A DNA stretch of 5,139 nucleotides, from positions 1-5,139 of the forward strand of contig JACIWY010000292.1 in assembly GCA_014360745.1 (NCBI GenBank), given 5' to 3'. Within the stretch, counting starts at the first letter, position 1, and every line of letters starts with the position of its first letter. Shown here one piece after another: positions 1 through 5,139 of the stretch. This stretch comes from Chloroflexota bacterium. GTDB lineage: Bacteria > Chloroflexota > Anaerolineae > UBA1429. The position numbers and the translations under genes were made by a program. A model generated the notes under the pieces. The model saw only the letters and a list, made by a program, of their open reading frames with translations. It made no database searches and had not been told where the DNA came from.

Positions 1-2
1 CC

Positions 3-260
3 CTCGCCCTTGAGGTCGATCGCATCATGCTGGATAACATGGATCTGGATACCATGCGCGAGGCAGTGCGGCGTACGGCAGGTCGAGCGGAATTGGAGGC
101 TTCGGGTGGGATCACCCTGGAGAACGTGGCCGCCGTAGCCCAGACGGGCGTGGATTTGATCTCCGTCGGCGCCCTGACCCATTCGGTGCGCGCCTTGGAC
201 ATCAGCCTCGAGATCACACTGGTCGCTTCGGAGGGGGGCGATGAGTCTGCGCAATTATGA
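3..260 (+). CDS. nadC: Nicotinate-nucleotide pyrophosphorylase (quinolinate phosphoribosyltransferase), C-terminal part; 5' end outside window
   Basis: The last 85 codons of NadC are visible; the family is usually about 280 residues, so roughly the final third is here. NadC decarboxylates quinolinate and transfers phosphoribose from PRPP, giving nicotinate mononucleotide, CO2 and pyrophosphate, in the cytoplasm. The reading frame is open from the window edge. It shows the family's C-terminal barrel motifs in order: IMLDNM, then EASGGI with its conserved acidic and glycine-rich turn, then GVDLISVGALTHS, followed by LDISLEI close to the end. The ATG at 27 is internal to this frame and is not a start. 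The gene ends 20 bp inside nadA, so the two are probably translationally coupled and share one transcript whose promoter lies to the left of the window. Identification is secure; the catalytic residues nearer the N-terminus cannot be checked. Confidence 0.95.
   Translation, partial: LALEVDRIMLDNMDLDTMREAVRRTAGRAELEASGGITLENVAAVAQTGVDLISVGALTHSVRALDISLEITLVASEGGDESAQL
230..234 (+). promoter_or_regulatory. Ribosome binding site of nadA
   Basis: GGAGG lies 6 nt before the ATG at 241, inside the end of nadC. It supports 241 as the start rather than the in-frame ATG at 265, which has no comparable purine run in front of it. Confidence 0.7.
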
Positions 261-1296
261 CGACATGTCCGATCAGGATGTGGTGGAGGCGATCCATCGG
301 GCTAAAGCGGAGCTGGGCGCCAGCCTGACAATTTTGGGCCATCATTACCAGCGCGACGAGGTCATCCAATTCGCCGATTATCGTGGCGATTCGCTGGAGC
401 TATCTCGTCGGGCGGCCACGACCAAGGCCAAGTACATCGTCTTTTGCGGCGTCTATTTTATGGCCGAAACGGCCGCTATCCTCTGCGGCCCTGACCAGAT
501 CGTCATCCAGCCGGTGATCGAGGCATTGTGCCCCATGGCTAGGCTGGCCACTGCCGCCGAGGTGAGCGAAGCCTGGGAGGCGCTCTCTAACATGTGGGGC
601 GGCGATCTGCTGCCCATCACCTATCAGAATTCGATCGCTGAGCTCAAGGCTTTTGTGGGCCAAAGGGATGGCGCGGTTTGCACCTCATCCAACGCGGCCG
701 CCCTGTTCGCCTGGGGGTTCAAGCAAAAGGGCCACCTGCTCTTTACCCCCGACGAACATTTGGGCACGAACACTGCCTTGGCGATGGGCATCGCCGATAG
801 AGAGATCGGCGTTTGGGATCGCCTGGGTTCGCCCGATCCGGCGGCGTTGCGCGATTGTCGCGTGGTGGTATGGAAGGGTTACTGCTACGTGCATACCGGT
901 TTTGAACCTCAGCATGTTGACGCCATCCGCGCCCAGTATCCCGATGCTATGATTATCGTACATCCCGAGTGTCCCCGAGAAGTGGTAGCCAAGTCAGACG
1001 CGACCGGCTCTACCTCCGGGATCATCAAGATGGTAGAACAAGCTCCTGCCGGCCAAACCATCGTCATCGGCACCGAATGCAACCTCGTCTATCGGTTAGC
1101 ACACGAACATCCTGATAAACGCATTTTGCCCCTGTACGAACGAACATGCCGCAGCATGTCGATGACGCGCATGAGGAATCTGCTTTATGTGTTGGATAGC
1201 ATCCTCATGGGCCAACCGGTGAATGTGGTCACGGTAGAGCCAGAGACCGCTCGCTGGGCCCGTGTGGCGCTCGATAGAATGTTGCAGGCGAGTTGA
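241..1296 (+). CDS. nadA: Quinolinate synthase A, long Bacillus-like type
   Basis: Encodes 351 residues. NadA is a cytoplasmic [4Fe-4S] enzyme that condenses iminoaspartate (from NadB) with dihydroxyacetone phosphate to quinolinate. The N-terminal domain has GHHYQRDEVIQFAD (residues 33-46), RGDS (48-51) and FCGVYFMAETA (68-78). The middle part has TYQNS (127-131), VCTSSNA (146-152) and PDEHLGTNT (170-178). The C-terminal part has HPEC (241-244), GSTSG (256-260) and GTECNLV (277-283). By comparison with E. coli NadA the three cluster ligands should be C97 (ALCPMA), C215 (GYCYVH) and C303 (RTCRSMSMTR). All are present, so the enzyme looks functional. Length and motifs match the ~368-residue B. 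subtilis form better than the E. coli form. Cys280 falls where I recall Met in B. subtilis. It overlaps nadC by 20 bp and ends 3 bp before nadB. The [4Fe-4S] cluster of this family is oxygen-sensitive. Confidence 0.97.
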   Translation: MSLRNYDDMSDQDVVEAIHRAKAELGASLTILGHHYQRDEVIQFADYRGDSLELSRRAATTKAKYIVFCGVYFMAETAAILCGPDQIVIQPVIEALCPMARLATAAEVSEAWEALSNMWGGDLLPITYQNSIAELKAFVGQRDGAVCTSSNAAALFAWGFKQKGHLLFTPDEHLGTNTALAMGIADREIGVWDRLGSPDPAALRDCRVVVWKGYCYVHTGFEPQHVDAIRAQYPDAMIIVHPECPREVVAKSDATGSTSGIIKMVEQAPAGQTIVIGTECNLVYRLAHEHPDKRILPLYERTCRSMSMTRMRNLLYVLDSILMGQPVNVVTVEPETARWARVALDRMLQAS

Positions 1297-1298
1297 GG
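1295..1298 (+). promoter_or_regulatory. Weak ribosome binding site of nadB
   Basis: GAGG overlaps the nadA stop codon. It is only 1 nt from the ATG at 1300 but 7 nt from the second in-frame ATG at 1306, so it favours 1306 as the start actually used. Either choice changes the protein by two residues only. Confidence 0.5.
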
Positions 1299-1299
1299 C

Positions 1300-2892
1300 A
1301 TGAACATGAACGACCTGCCCGAAGTCATAGAATGTGATGTGCTGCTTATCGGCTGCGGCGTGGCCGGAGCCATAGCCGCTTTGGAGTTGGCCAAGAATGA
1401 AAAACTGCGCATCGTCGTCATTACCAAGGCGGATAACGCCTTGGAATCGAACACCTACCATGCTCAGGGAGGCATCATCTATCAAGGGCCGGACGACTCC
1501 CCGGACAAATTGGCCCAAGACCTTATTCGCGCCGGCGACGGGTTGAACAACCGCCGAGCCGTGCAAATTCTGGCCACCGAGGGGCCACGTCTCGTGCGCG
1601 AGCTGTTGATCGAAAAATATGGCGTGCCCTTTACCCTGAACGAAAACCATGAGCTGGAGCTCACCCGCGAGGCGGCCCATTCGACATCGCGCATCCTGCA
1701 CGCCAATGACGCGACGGGACGCGCCATCCAGATCAGCTTGGTCAAAGCGCTGGAGGCCCAGCCTAATATCGAGATTTTGACCCATCATGTGGCGGTGGAT
1801 TTGCTCACACCGGCGCATCACTCCTTGGATCGGCTGGCCATTTACGAACCCCTGTCGTGCGTAGGCGCCTATGTCTTTGACCGCAAAAAGAACGTGGTGC
1901 GCACCATTCTGGCCAAGGCCACCGTTCTGGCCAGTGGAGGGCTAGGGCAGATTTATTTGCACACGACCAACCCCGAGGGGGCAACGGGCGATGGCTTGGC
2001 CATGGCTTATCGCGCGGGGGCGCGAATCATTAACGCCGAGTATGTCCAATTTCACCCTACTACCTTTTACTATCGCGGACGCGCCCGCTTTCTGATCAGC
2101 GAAGCGCTACGCGGTGAGGGTGCACGCTTGCTGAACATCCACATGGAACCGTTCATGCAACACTATGCGCCGCAATGGCAGGAGCTGGCGCCGCGCGACG
2201 TCGTGGCCCGCAGCATCCACCAAGAGATGTTACGCACCGGCGCCACTCACGTCTATCTAGACATCGCTTCGGTAATGTCCCCCGACAAGATCGCCGAGCG
2301 TTTTCCCACCATCCGCGAATTATGTCTGCAATACGGCCTTGATCCGGCCAGAGAGCCCATCCCGGTGGTGCCCTCTGCGCATTACTTTTGTGGCGGGGTA
2401 TGGGTCGATGAATGGGGACGAACCAATCTGGAGAAATTGTACGCCATAGGCGAGGTCTCGTGCACCGGTGTGCACGGGGCCAATCGCCTGGGTAGCGCAT
2501 CGATGCTCGAGGGGTTGGTATGGGGCGTGAGGGCAGCCAAGGACATCTTGGAAAACATCGAGGGCTGGAGCCGCATCAATCCTAAAAATATCCCGCCCTG
2601 GATCAAAGAGGGGGCCATCGAATCGGCCGACCCGGCGTTGGTCGAGCACGATATGGCTACTATCAAACATACCATGTGGTACTATGTGGGGTTGGTGCGC
2701 ACTCGACGGCGGCTGGAACGGGCGTTGCGCGATTTAAACAATCTACTCCAAGATATCGACGCCTTTTATCGCACTACGCAGCTCGACCCTGAACTTATTA
2801 ATCTGCGCAATGCCGCCACGGCCGCCATCATCGTAGCCCGCGCCGCATGGGAGAATCGCGAAAGCCACGGCGCTCACTATCGCGAGAACTGA
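1300..2892 (+). CDS. nadB: L-aspartate oxidase
   Basis: Encodes 530 residues (family usual ~530-540). NadB is a cytoplasmic FAD enzyme of the succinate dehydrogenase/fumarate reductase flavoprotein family. It oxidises L-aspartate to iminoaspartate, which NadA consumes. The FAD dinucleotide-binding motif GCGVAG is at residues 18-23, followed by the family's NTYHAQGGI (51-59). Expected active-site residues are all found by alignment with E. coli NadB: E124 in LTREAAHS, H252 in QFHPT, R299 in PRDVV, H361 in HYFCGG and R396 in GANRLGS. The absence of a quinol- or heme-binding partner gene, plus nadA and nadC beside it, argue against a succinate dehydrogenase subunit. The C-terminal helical domain ends at HYREN, abruptly after a motif (RGAHYRxDYP-like) that many homologues continue past. 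The start may be 1300 or 1306. Translational coupling to nadA is likely (3-bp gap). Confidence 0.97.
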   Translation: MNMNDLPEVIECDVLLIGCGVAGAIAALELAKNEKLRIVVITKADNALESNTYHAQGGIIYQGPDDSPDKLAQDLIRAGDGLNNRRAVQILATEGPRLVRELLIEKYGVPFTLNENHELELTREAAHSTSRILHANDATGRAIQISLVKALEAQPNIEILTHHVAVDLLTPAHHSLDRLAIYEPLSCVGAYVFDRKKNVVRTILAKATVLASGGLGQIYLHTTNPEGATGDGLAMAYRAGARIINAEYVQFHPTTFYYRGRARFLISEALRGEGARLLNIHMEPFMQHYAPQWQELAPRDVVARSIHQEMLRTGATHVYLDIASVMSPDKIAERFPTIRELCLQYGLDPAREPIPVVPSAHYFCGGVWVDEWGRTNLEKLYAIGEVSCTGVHGANRLGSASMLEGLVWGVRAAKDILENIEGWSRINPKNIPPWIKEGAIESADPALVEHDMATIKHTMWYYVGLVRTRRRLERALRDLNNLLQDIDAFYRTTQLDPELINLRNAATAAIIVARAAWENRESHGAHYREN

Positions 2893-2902
2893 TTGCAACC
2901 TG

Positions 2903-2928
2903 GCCTTTCGCCCAAAACGGCGAGGGGC
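2903..2928 (+). other. Hairpin just after nadB, possible weak terminator or part of a larger RNA fold
   Basis: Positions 2903-2912 can pair with 2919-2928 around the 6-nt loop CAAAAC, including two G-U wobbles (T2906-G2925, T2907-G2924). It starts 10 bp after the nadB stop, where a terminator is expected, but no T-run follows, so it is not a classical intrinsic terminator. It competes with the 12-bp long-range stem because 2924-2928 is shared. Confidence 0.35.
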
Positions 2929-3006
2929 GGGAGGCCCCCCCACACGTTCATCTCTGGGCTGGCAAGGTTGATCCTGGATGGCCCAGAGACTAAAGCCTCC
3001 CGCCCC
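2924..3006 (+). repeat. Perfect 12-bp inverted repeat enclosing a 9-bp inner hairpin
   Basis: GGGGCGGGAGGC at 2924-2935 is the exact reverse complement of GCCTCCCGCCCC at 2995-3006. Inside it, TCTCTGGGC (2951-2959) pairs exactly with GCCCAGAGA (2981-2989). The inner stem can be extended by two G-U wobbles (T2960-G2980, G2961-T2979). Wobbles that hold only on the + strand hint that the folded RNA is + sense. Read as RNA this is a long closed stem with a branch; read as DNA it could be the remains of a small inverted-repeat element. Confidence 0.6.
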
Positions 3007-3012
3007 CCTGGT

Positions 3013-3147
3013 GCCGTCAGGCGCACAGGCAACCGCCCCCCGCAGTTGCCGCGCGCCTCGCCGCTTTCCTGCCTTACAGGACGCGGCGCCCCCGAAGAGG
3101 ATTCGGGTCACATCGCACCGAGGCGTCCTCTCCACTTCATTGACGGC
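3013..3147 (+). ncRNA. Candidate structured RNA domain: row of hairpins inside a closing stem
   Basis: GCCGTCA (3013-3019) is the exact reverse complement of TGACGGC (3141-3147). Between them lie three hairpins in succession. The first has AGGCGC (3019-3024) with GCGCCT (3053-3058) and an inner GGCAAC (3028-3033) with GTTGCC (3045-3050); its first base, A3019, is shared with the closing stem. The second has CGCCGC (3059-3064) with GCGGCG (3083-3088) and an inner TCCTG (3067-3071) with CAGGA (3077-3081). The third has CCCGAA (3091-3096) with TTCGGG (3102-3107) around a GAGGA loop. I looked for the hallmarks of RNase P RNA, SRP RNA, tmRNA, 6S RNA and the TPP, cobalamin and c-di-GMP riboswitches on both strands and saw none. 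High GC makes some pairing expected by chance, so the RNA call is tentative. Confidence 0.35.
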
Positions 3148-3155
3148 CTCCCATC

Positions 3156-3184
3156 TTGTAGGGGCAACTTATTACTAGTATAAA
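3156..3184 (+). promoter_or_regulatory. Possible sigma-70-like promoter facing the kinase
   Basis: TTGTAG (3156-3161) and TATAAA (3179-3184) are 17 bp apart. The -10 box is good (5 of 6) but the -35 box matches in only its first three bases. The segment is the AT-rich part of the gap. Transcription would start near 3191 and leave a leader of about 140 nt before the kinase ATG. Confidence 0.3.
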
Positions 3185-3199
3185 CGCTCCAGGTCTCAA
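3171..3199 (-). promoter_or_regulatory. Possible sigma-70-like promoter facing the structured region (antisense)
   Basis: On the minus strand TTGAGA (3199-3194, 5 of 6) is followed after 17 bp by AGTAAT (3176-3171, 4 of 6). The start would be near 3164, at the edge of the hairpin-rich region, so this could drive a minus-strand RNA through it and into the nadB antisense strand. It overlaps the + strand candidate, and at most one of them may be real. Confidence 0.25.
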
Positions 3200-3214
3200 C
3201 GAGGTAAGCGCAGA

Positions 3215-3232
3215 GTTACAAAAAGGTTACAA
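3215..3232 (+). repeat. Direct repeat GTTACAA, 11-bp period
   Basis: GTTACAA occurs at 3215-3221 and again at 3226-3232. An 11-bp step places both on about the same face of the DNA helix, as is common for paired regulator half-sites. It lies about 100 bp upstream of the kinase start and downstream of the candidate promoter. No regulator is identifiable from the sequence. Confidence 0.3.
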
Positions 3233-3318
3233 GCGTTGCGTATGGCCGCTCGTCGGCACCTATCTTTAATGGGCAAGGAACGCCTGGCGAGAATCGGTCC
3301 ACCGCCGTCATCTTTTGG

Positions 3319-3323
3319 GGAGG
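3319..3323 (+). promoter_or_regulatory. Ribosome binding site deciding the kinase start
   Basis: GGAGG within a longer GGGGAGGAAAGG run ends 8 nt before the ATG at 3332. It chooses this start over the earlier in-frame ATG-like positions upstream. Confidence 0.8.
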
Positions 3324-3331
3324 AAAGGCGA

Positions 3332-4297
3332 ATGCCCGAGATTGTCACCGTGGGCGAAGCGTTAGTAGAGATCATGCGCACCGAACGCGATCGGCCATTA
3401 GATCGGCCGGCGTTGTTCAGCGGCCCCTATCCCAGCGGGGCACCGGCCATCCTGGCCAGCGCTGCTGCGCGGCTGGGCGCATCGGTGGGATTCGTGGGCA
3501 CGGTGGGCGACGACGCCTTTGGCGATTGTGTGGAAAGCCGCCTGCGTGCCGACGGGATCGACTGCTCCGCCTTATGCCGCAACAGAGAACGGCTGACGGG
3601 GATCGCTTTTGTAGCCTACCGCAGCGATGGAAGCCGCTCTTTCCTCTTTCATCTGCGCGATTCGGCCGCAGCGTGGGTGAGCGCTGAGCAAATCCCGGCC
3701 GGTTATCTGGACGACGCGCGACATGTGCATATTATGGGCTCTTCCCTGGCTTTCGGAGATGCTCTGCGCGAGACATGTTATTTTCTCGCTCGCGAAGTGT
3801 ATCGACGTGGCGGCACGGTCAGCCTGGACCCCAATCTGCGCCCGGAGCTGATGCCGGTGGAGCGCATTCGGGCCATTTGTCAGCCGATCGTAGAGATGGC
3901 CACCTTGGTGTTGCCCAGCGGCGAAGAACTGACGGCCCTGACCGGCGCCCCCACGCTGGAGGAAGGGGTCGCCAGATTGTTAGCCCAAGGGGTGCAGTTG
4001 GTGGCTTTGAAGCAAGGGGCGCACGGCTCGACGCTGTTCAGCGGTCAAGGCGCGTTGAGCATCCCCCCCTTCCGAGTAGAGGAGGTTGACCCCACCGGCG
4101 CGGGAGATTGTTACGATGCCGCTCTGATCGTCGCCTGGCAAGAAGGCCATGATTGGGCAACGGCGGGGACCCTGGCGAACGCCGTCGGTGCATTGGCCAC
4201 CACGCGATGGGGGCCGATGGAGGGCACCTTTTGCCGAGAAGAAGTGCTGGCCTTTATGGCTCAACAAGGACGGCCTTGGCCGGGAGCCTCACCATAG
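3332..4297 (+). CDS. PfkB/ribokinase-family carbohydrate kinase, substrate unknown
   Basis: Encodes 321 residues, normal for the family. These cytoplasmic enzymes transfer phosphate from ATP to a sugar or sugar acid hydroxyl. The N-terminus MPEIVTVGEALVEI is the usual first strand. Signature 1 covers residues 35-64 (SGAPAI...ARLGA...GFVGTVGDDAFG). DPNLRPEL is at 166-173. The ATP/anion-hole signature 2, DPTGAGDCYDA, is at 253-263 with the expected catalytic base D259. In signature 1 the common GGAPAN is SGAPAI, so the usual Asn is replaced by Ile at 40. The DPNLRPEL stretch resembles 2-keto-3-deoxygluconate and tagatose/fructose kinases, but substrate cannot be set from sequence alone. An in-frame extension back to 3236 is rejected: it lacks family similarity and the strong ribosome binding site is at 3319. 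It stands alone on its strand and converges on lipB, overlapping by 37 bp. Confidence 0.9.
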   Translation: MPEIVTVGEALVEIMRTERDRPLDRPALFSGPYPSGAPAILASAAARLGASVGFVGTVGDDAFGDCVESRLRADGIDCSALCRNRERLTGIAFVAYRSDGSRSFLFHLRDSAAAWVSAEQIPAGYLDDARHVHIMGSSLAFGDALRETCYFLAREVYRRGGTVSLDPNLRPELMPVERIRAICQPIVEMATLVLPSGEELTALTGAPTLEEGVARLLAQGVQLVALKQGAHGSTLFSGQGALSIPPFRVEEVDPTGAGDCYDAALIVAWQEGHDWATAGTLANAVGALATTRWGPMEGTFCREEVLAFMAQQGRPWPGASP

Positions 4298-4995
4298 AGG
4301 CTTGTCCCTGAACGCTCCTCTTCGAGGGCGGCCAGGGCCTCCATGGTAATCTCTTCTATCTGGACATCGAACAGGCGAGCGAATTGGGCGGCCACCCGTC
4401 GCCGGAGATCGGCCACCGGTGGAGCATAACCCAACTCGGCGGCCAGGCTGGTCACGCCGCCATCGATGATGCCGCAGGGGATGATGGTGGCCCAATGGGT
4501 CATGTTCGGCGCCACATTGAGGGCAAAACCATGGAAAGTAACACCGCGCCGAATGCGCACCCCCAAGGCGGCGATTTTGTTCGCGCCCATCCACACCCCG
4601 ATGAGCCCCTCGCGCCGGTGGGGCCGAAGGCCAAACTCGCACAGCGTCTCTATAATAACCCGCTCTAGGTGGTGCATATAATCGCCGACGCCCAGGCCAT
4701 AGTCGGGCAGATAGAGGATGGGGTAGCCCACCAATTGGCCCGGGCCGTGATAGGTGACATCGCCGCCGCGCTCGATACGGCGCACAAGGATCCCCTCGCG
4801 GGCCAGGGTCTCCTTTGAGGCCAAGATATGCCCCTCGTCGCCACGGCGTCCTAAGGTGATGACCGGCTCATGCTCTAACAACAACAGCGTGTCTTCGATG
4901 CGCCCCGCCTGGCGCCACGCTACCAATTTGAGCTGCAATTCGTGCACCGCATCGTAAGGCTCAACGCCCAGATTCAACAACCACATACGTTTCAT
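4261..4995 (-). CDS. lipB: Octanoyltransferase (lipoyl/octanoyl-ACP:protein N-transferase)
   Basis: Encodes 244 residues (family about 210-240). LipB moves octanoyl from acyl carrier protein to a lysine of lipoyl domains (pyruvate and 2-oxoglutarate dehydrogenase E2, glycine cleavage H protein) in the cytoplasm; LipA then inserts sulfur. Motifs in order: EHEPVITLGRRG (41-52), the signature RGGDVTYHGPGQLVGYPI (76-93) with H83, GANKIAALGVRI (137-148) with the catalytic lysine K140, and TFHGFALNV (153-161) followed by IIPCGI (171-176) with the catalytic cysteine C174. The Lys/Cys pair matches K135/C169 of E. coli, so this is LipB and not the related LplA or LipM. Start at 4995 is supported by the purine run upstream; a second ATG three codons on (4986) is possible. 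lipA is not adjacent in the window. The 3' end overlaps the kinase tail to tail. Confidence 0.97.
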   Translation of the reverse strand: MKRMWLLNLGVEPYDAVHELQLKLVAWRQAGRIEDTLLLLEHEPVITLGRRGDEGHILASKETLAREGILVRRIERGGDVTYHGPGQLVGYPILYLPDYGLGVGDYMHHLERVIIETLCEFGLRPHRREGLIGVWMGANKIAALGVRIRRGVTFHGFALNVAPNMTHWATIIPCGIIDGGVTSLAAELGYAPPVADLRRRVAAQFARLFDVQIEEITMEALAALEEERSGTSLYGEAPGQGRPC

Positions 4996-5139
4996 CGACC
5001 TCGCTCCGGCCTCATAATGGCTCGCCTGTGAAAGCTGTATCCCAATAACCTTTTTATCCTTCGCGGCGTCTCACAAGATGTGGGGTTACTTTCAAGCGAG
5101 GATCCCCCCGACGAAATCTCGCTGTCCTCGCACGAAATC
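4996..5139. other. Upstream region of lipB, no gene seen
   Basis: The 144 bp to the window edge hold no credible coding frame and should contain the lipB promoter. The AT-rich stretch near 5045-5060 is the likeliest place, but no box pair with good spacing was convincing. The right end has short repeats: ACGAAATC at 5111-5118 and 5132-5139 (21-bp step), and AGCGAG (5095-5100) complementary to CTCGCT (5118-5123). Confidence 0.5.
4999..5007 (-). promoter_or_regulatory. Ribosome binding site of lipB
   Basis: On the minus strand GGAGCGAGG precedes the ATG at 4995. GGAG is 8 nt from the start and GAGG is 3 nt from it; the former has the better spacing. Confidence 0.55.

Larger units (their letters stand above)
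2893..3331. other. 439-bp intergenic region without a convincing gene
   Basis: No open frame here has family-like sequence or a good ribosome binding site. The left part (2893-3152) is very GC-rich and dense in inverted repeats, described separately. The middle part (about 3156-3235) is AT-richer, with promoter-like boxes and a short direct repeat. The last ~95 bp (3236-3331) form the untranslated lead-in to the kinase; a frame runs through it in phase with the kinase but matches nothing expected of the family. Confidence 0.7.

Noticed and set aside
1096..1821. Minus-strand frame of 241 codons opposite nadA and nadB
   Set aside because: Lies wholly opposite two well-supported genes and shows no recognisable motif; it is a frame shadow.
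2903..2928. Classical intrinsic terminator for the nad operon
   Set aside because: The stem is present but no T-run follows, so it is kept only as a low-confidence hairpin.
2924..3006. Ends of an insertion sequence
   Set aside because: Only 83 bp long, no transposase and no clear target-site duplication next to the 12-bp inverted repeats; a small MITE-like remnant is not excluded.
2743..3135. Minus-strand frame of 130 codons spanning the nadB end and the gap
   Set aside because: Half of it is the antisense of nadB and the rest is the hairpin region; composition is not protein-like and there is no good start signal.
2893..3183. Open frame of 96 codons (TTG start) right after nadB
   Set aside because: Proline- and arginine-rich low-complexity product, no ribosome binding site, lies across the inverted repeats and resembles no family; open frames are expected in GC-rich DNA.
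2893..3235. Known RNA (RNase P, SRP, tmRNA, 6S, cobalamin/TPP/c-di-GMP riboswitch)
   Set aside because: None of the conserved core sequences that I know for these was found on either strand; a covariance-model search would be decisive.
3236..3331. N-terminal extension of the kinase by 32 codons
   Set aside because: The family begins at MPEIVTVGE, and a strong GGAGG sits at the right distance from 3332.
3389..3408. GATCGGCC repeated twice within 20 bp
   Set aside because: Inside the kinase gene it just encodes DRP twice in a variable surface stretch; no sign of a regulatory role.

Overview
The window is ordinary bacterial chromosome, GC-rich by eye, with short intergenic gaps and genes close to their usual family lengths. 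It carries the end of nadC, then complete nadA and nadB, a structured non-coding gap, a PfkB-family sugar kinase, and lipB on the opposite strand. The NadA is the longer Bacillus-like form (GHHYQ...FADYRGDS), not the E. coli form. Compact coding, the de novo aspartate route to NAD and this NadA type would suit a Chloroflexota- or Firmicutes-like lineage. That placement is inference and weak. No mobile element, tRNA, rRNA, CRISPR array or phage gene was seen.

Layout. Positions 3-2892 (+) are a tight nadC-nadA-nadB operon: nadC overlaps nadA by 20 bp and nadA is 3 bp from nadB. NadB oxidises L-aspartate to iminoaspartate. NadA condenses that with dihydroxyacetone phosphate to quinolinate. NadC turns quinolinate into nicotinate mononucleotide. 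All steps from aspartate to NaMN are therefore encoded together.

Positions 2893-3331 hold no convincing gene. The first ~260 bp are very GC-rich and full of nested inverted repeats, including a perfect 12-bp pair at 2924-2935/2995-3006 that encloses a 9-bp hairpin, followed by a row of hairpins inside a 7-bp closing stem. This looks like a structured RNA or a repeat-derived element; I recognise no known RNA family in it. The next ~75 bp are AT-richer, with weak promoter-like boxes facing both ways and a GTTACAA direct repeat.

Positions 3332-4297 (+) encode a ribokinase/PfkB-type carbohydrate kinase of unknown substrate. It converges on lipB (4261-4995, -), the octanoyltransferase of lipoate synthesis, and the two coding regions overlap tail to tail by 37 bp. 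The last 144 bp lie upstream of lipB and should contain its promoter.

The coding genes are well-known metabolic families. The only part not explained by known families is the structured gap after nadB.
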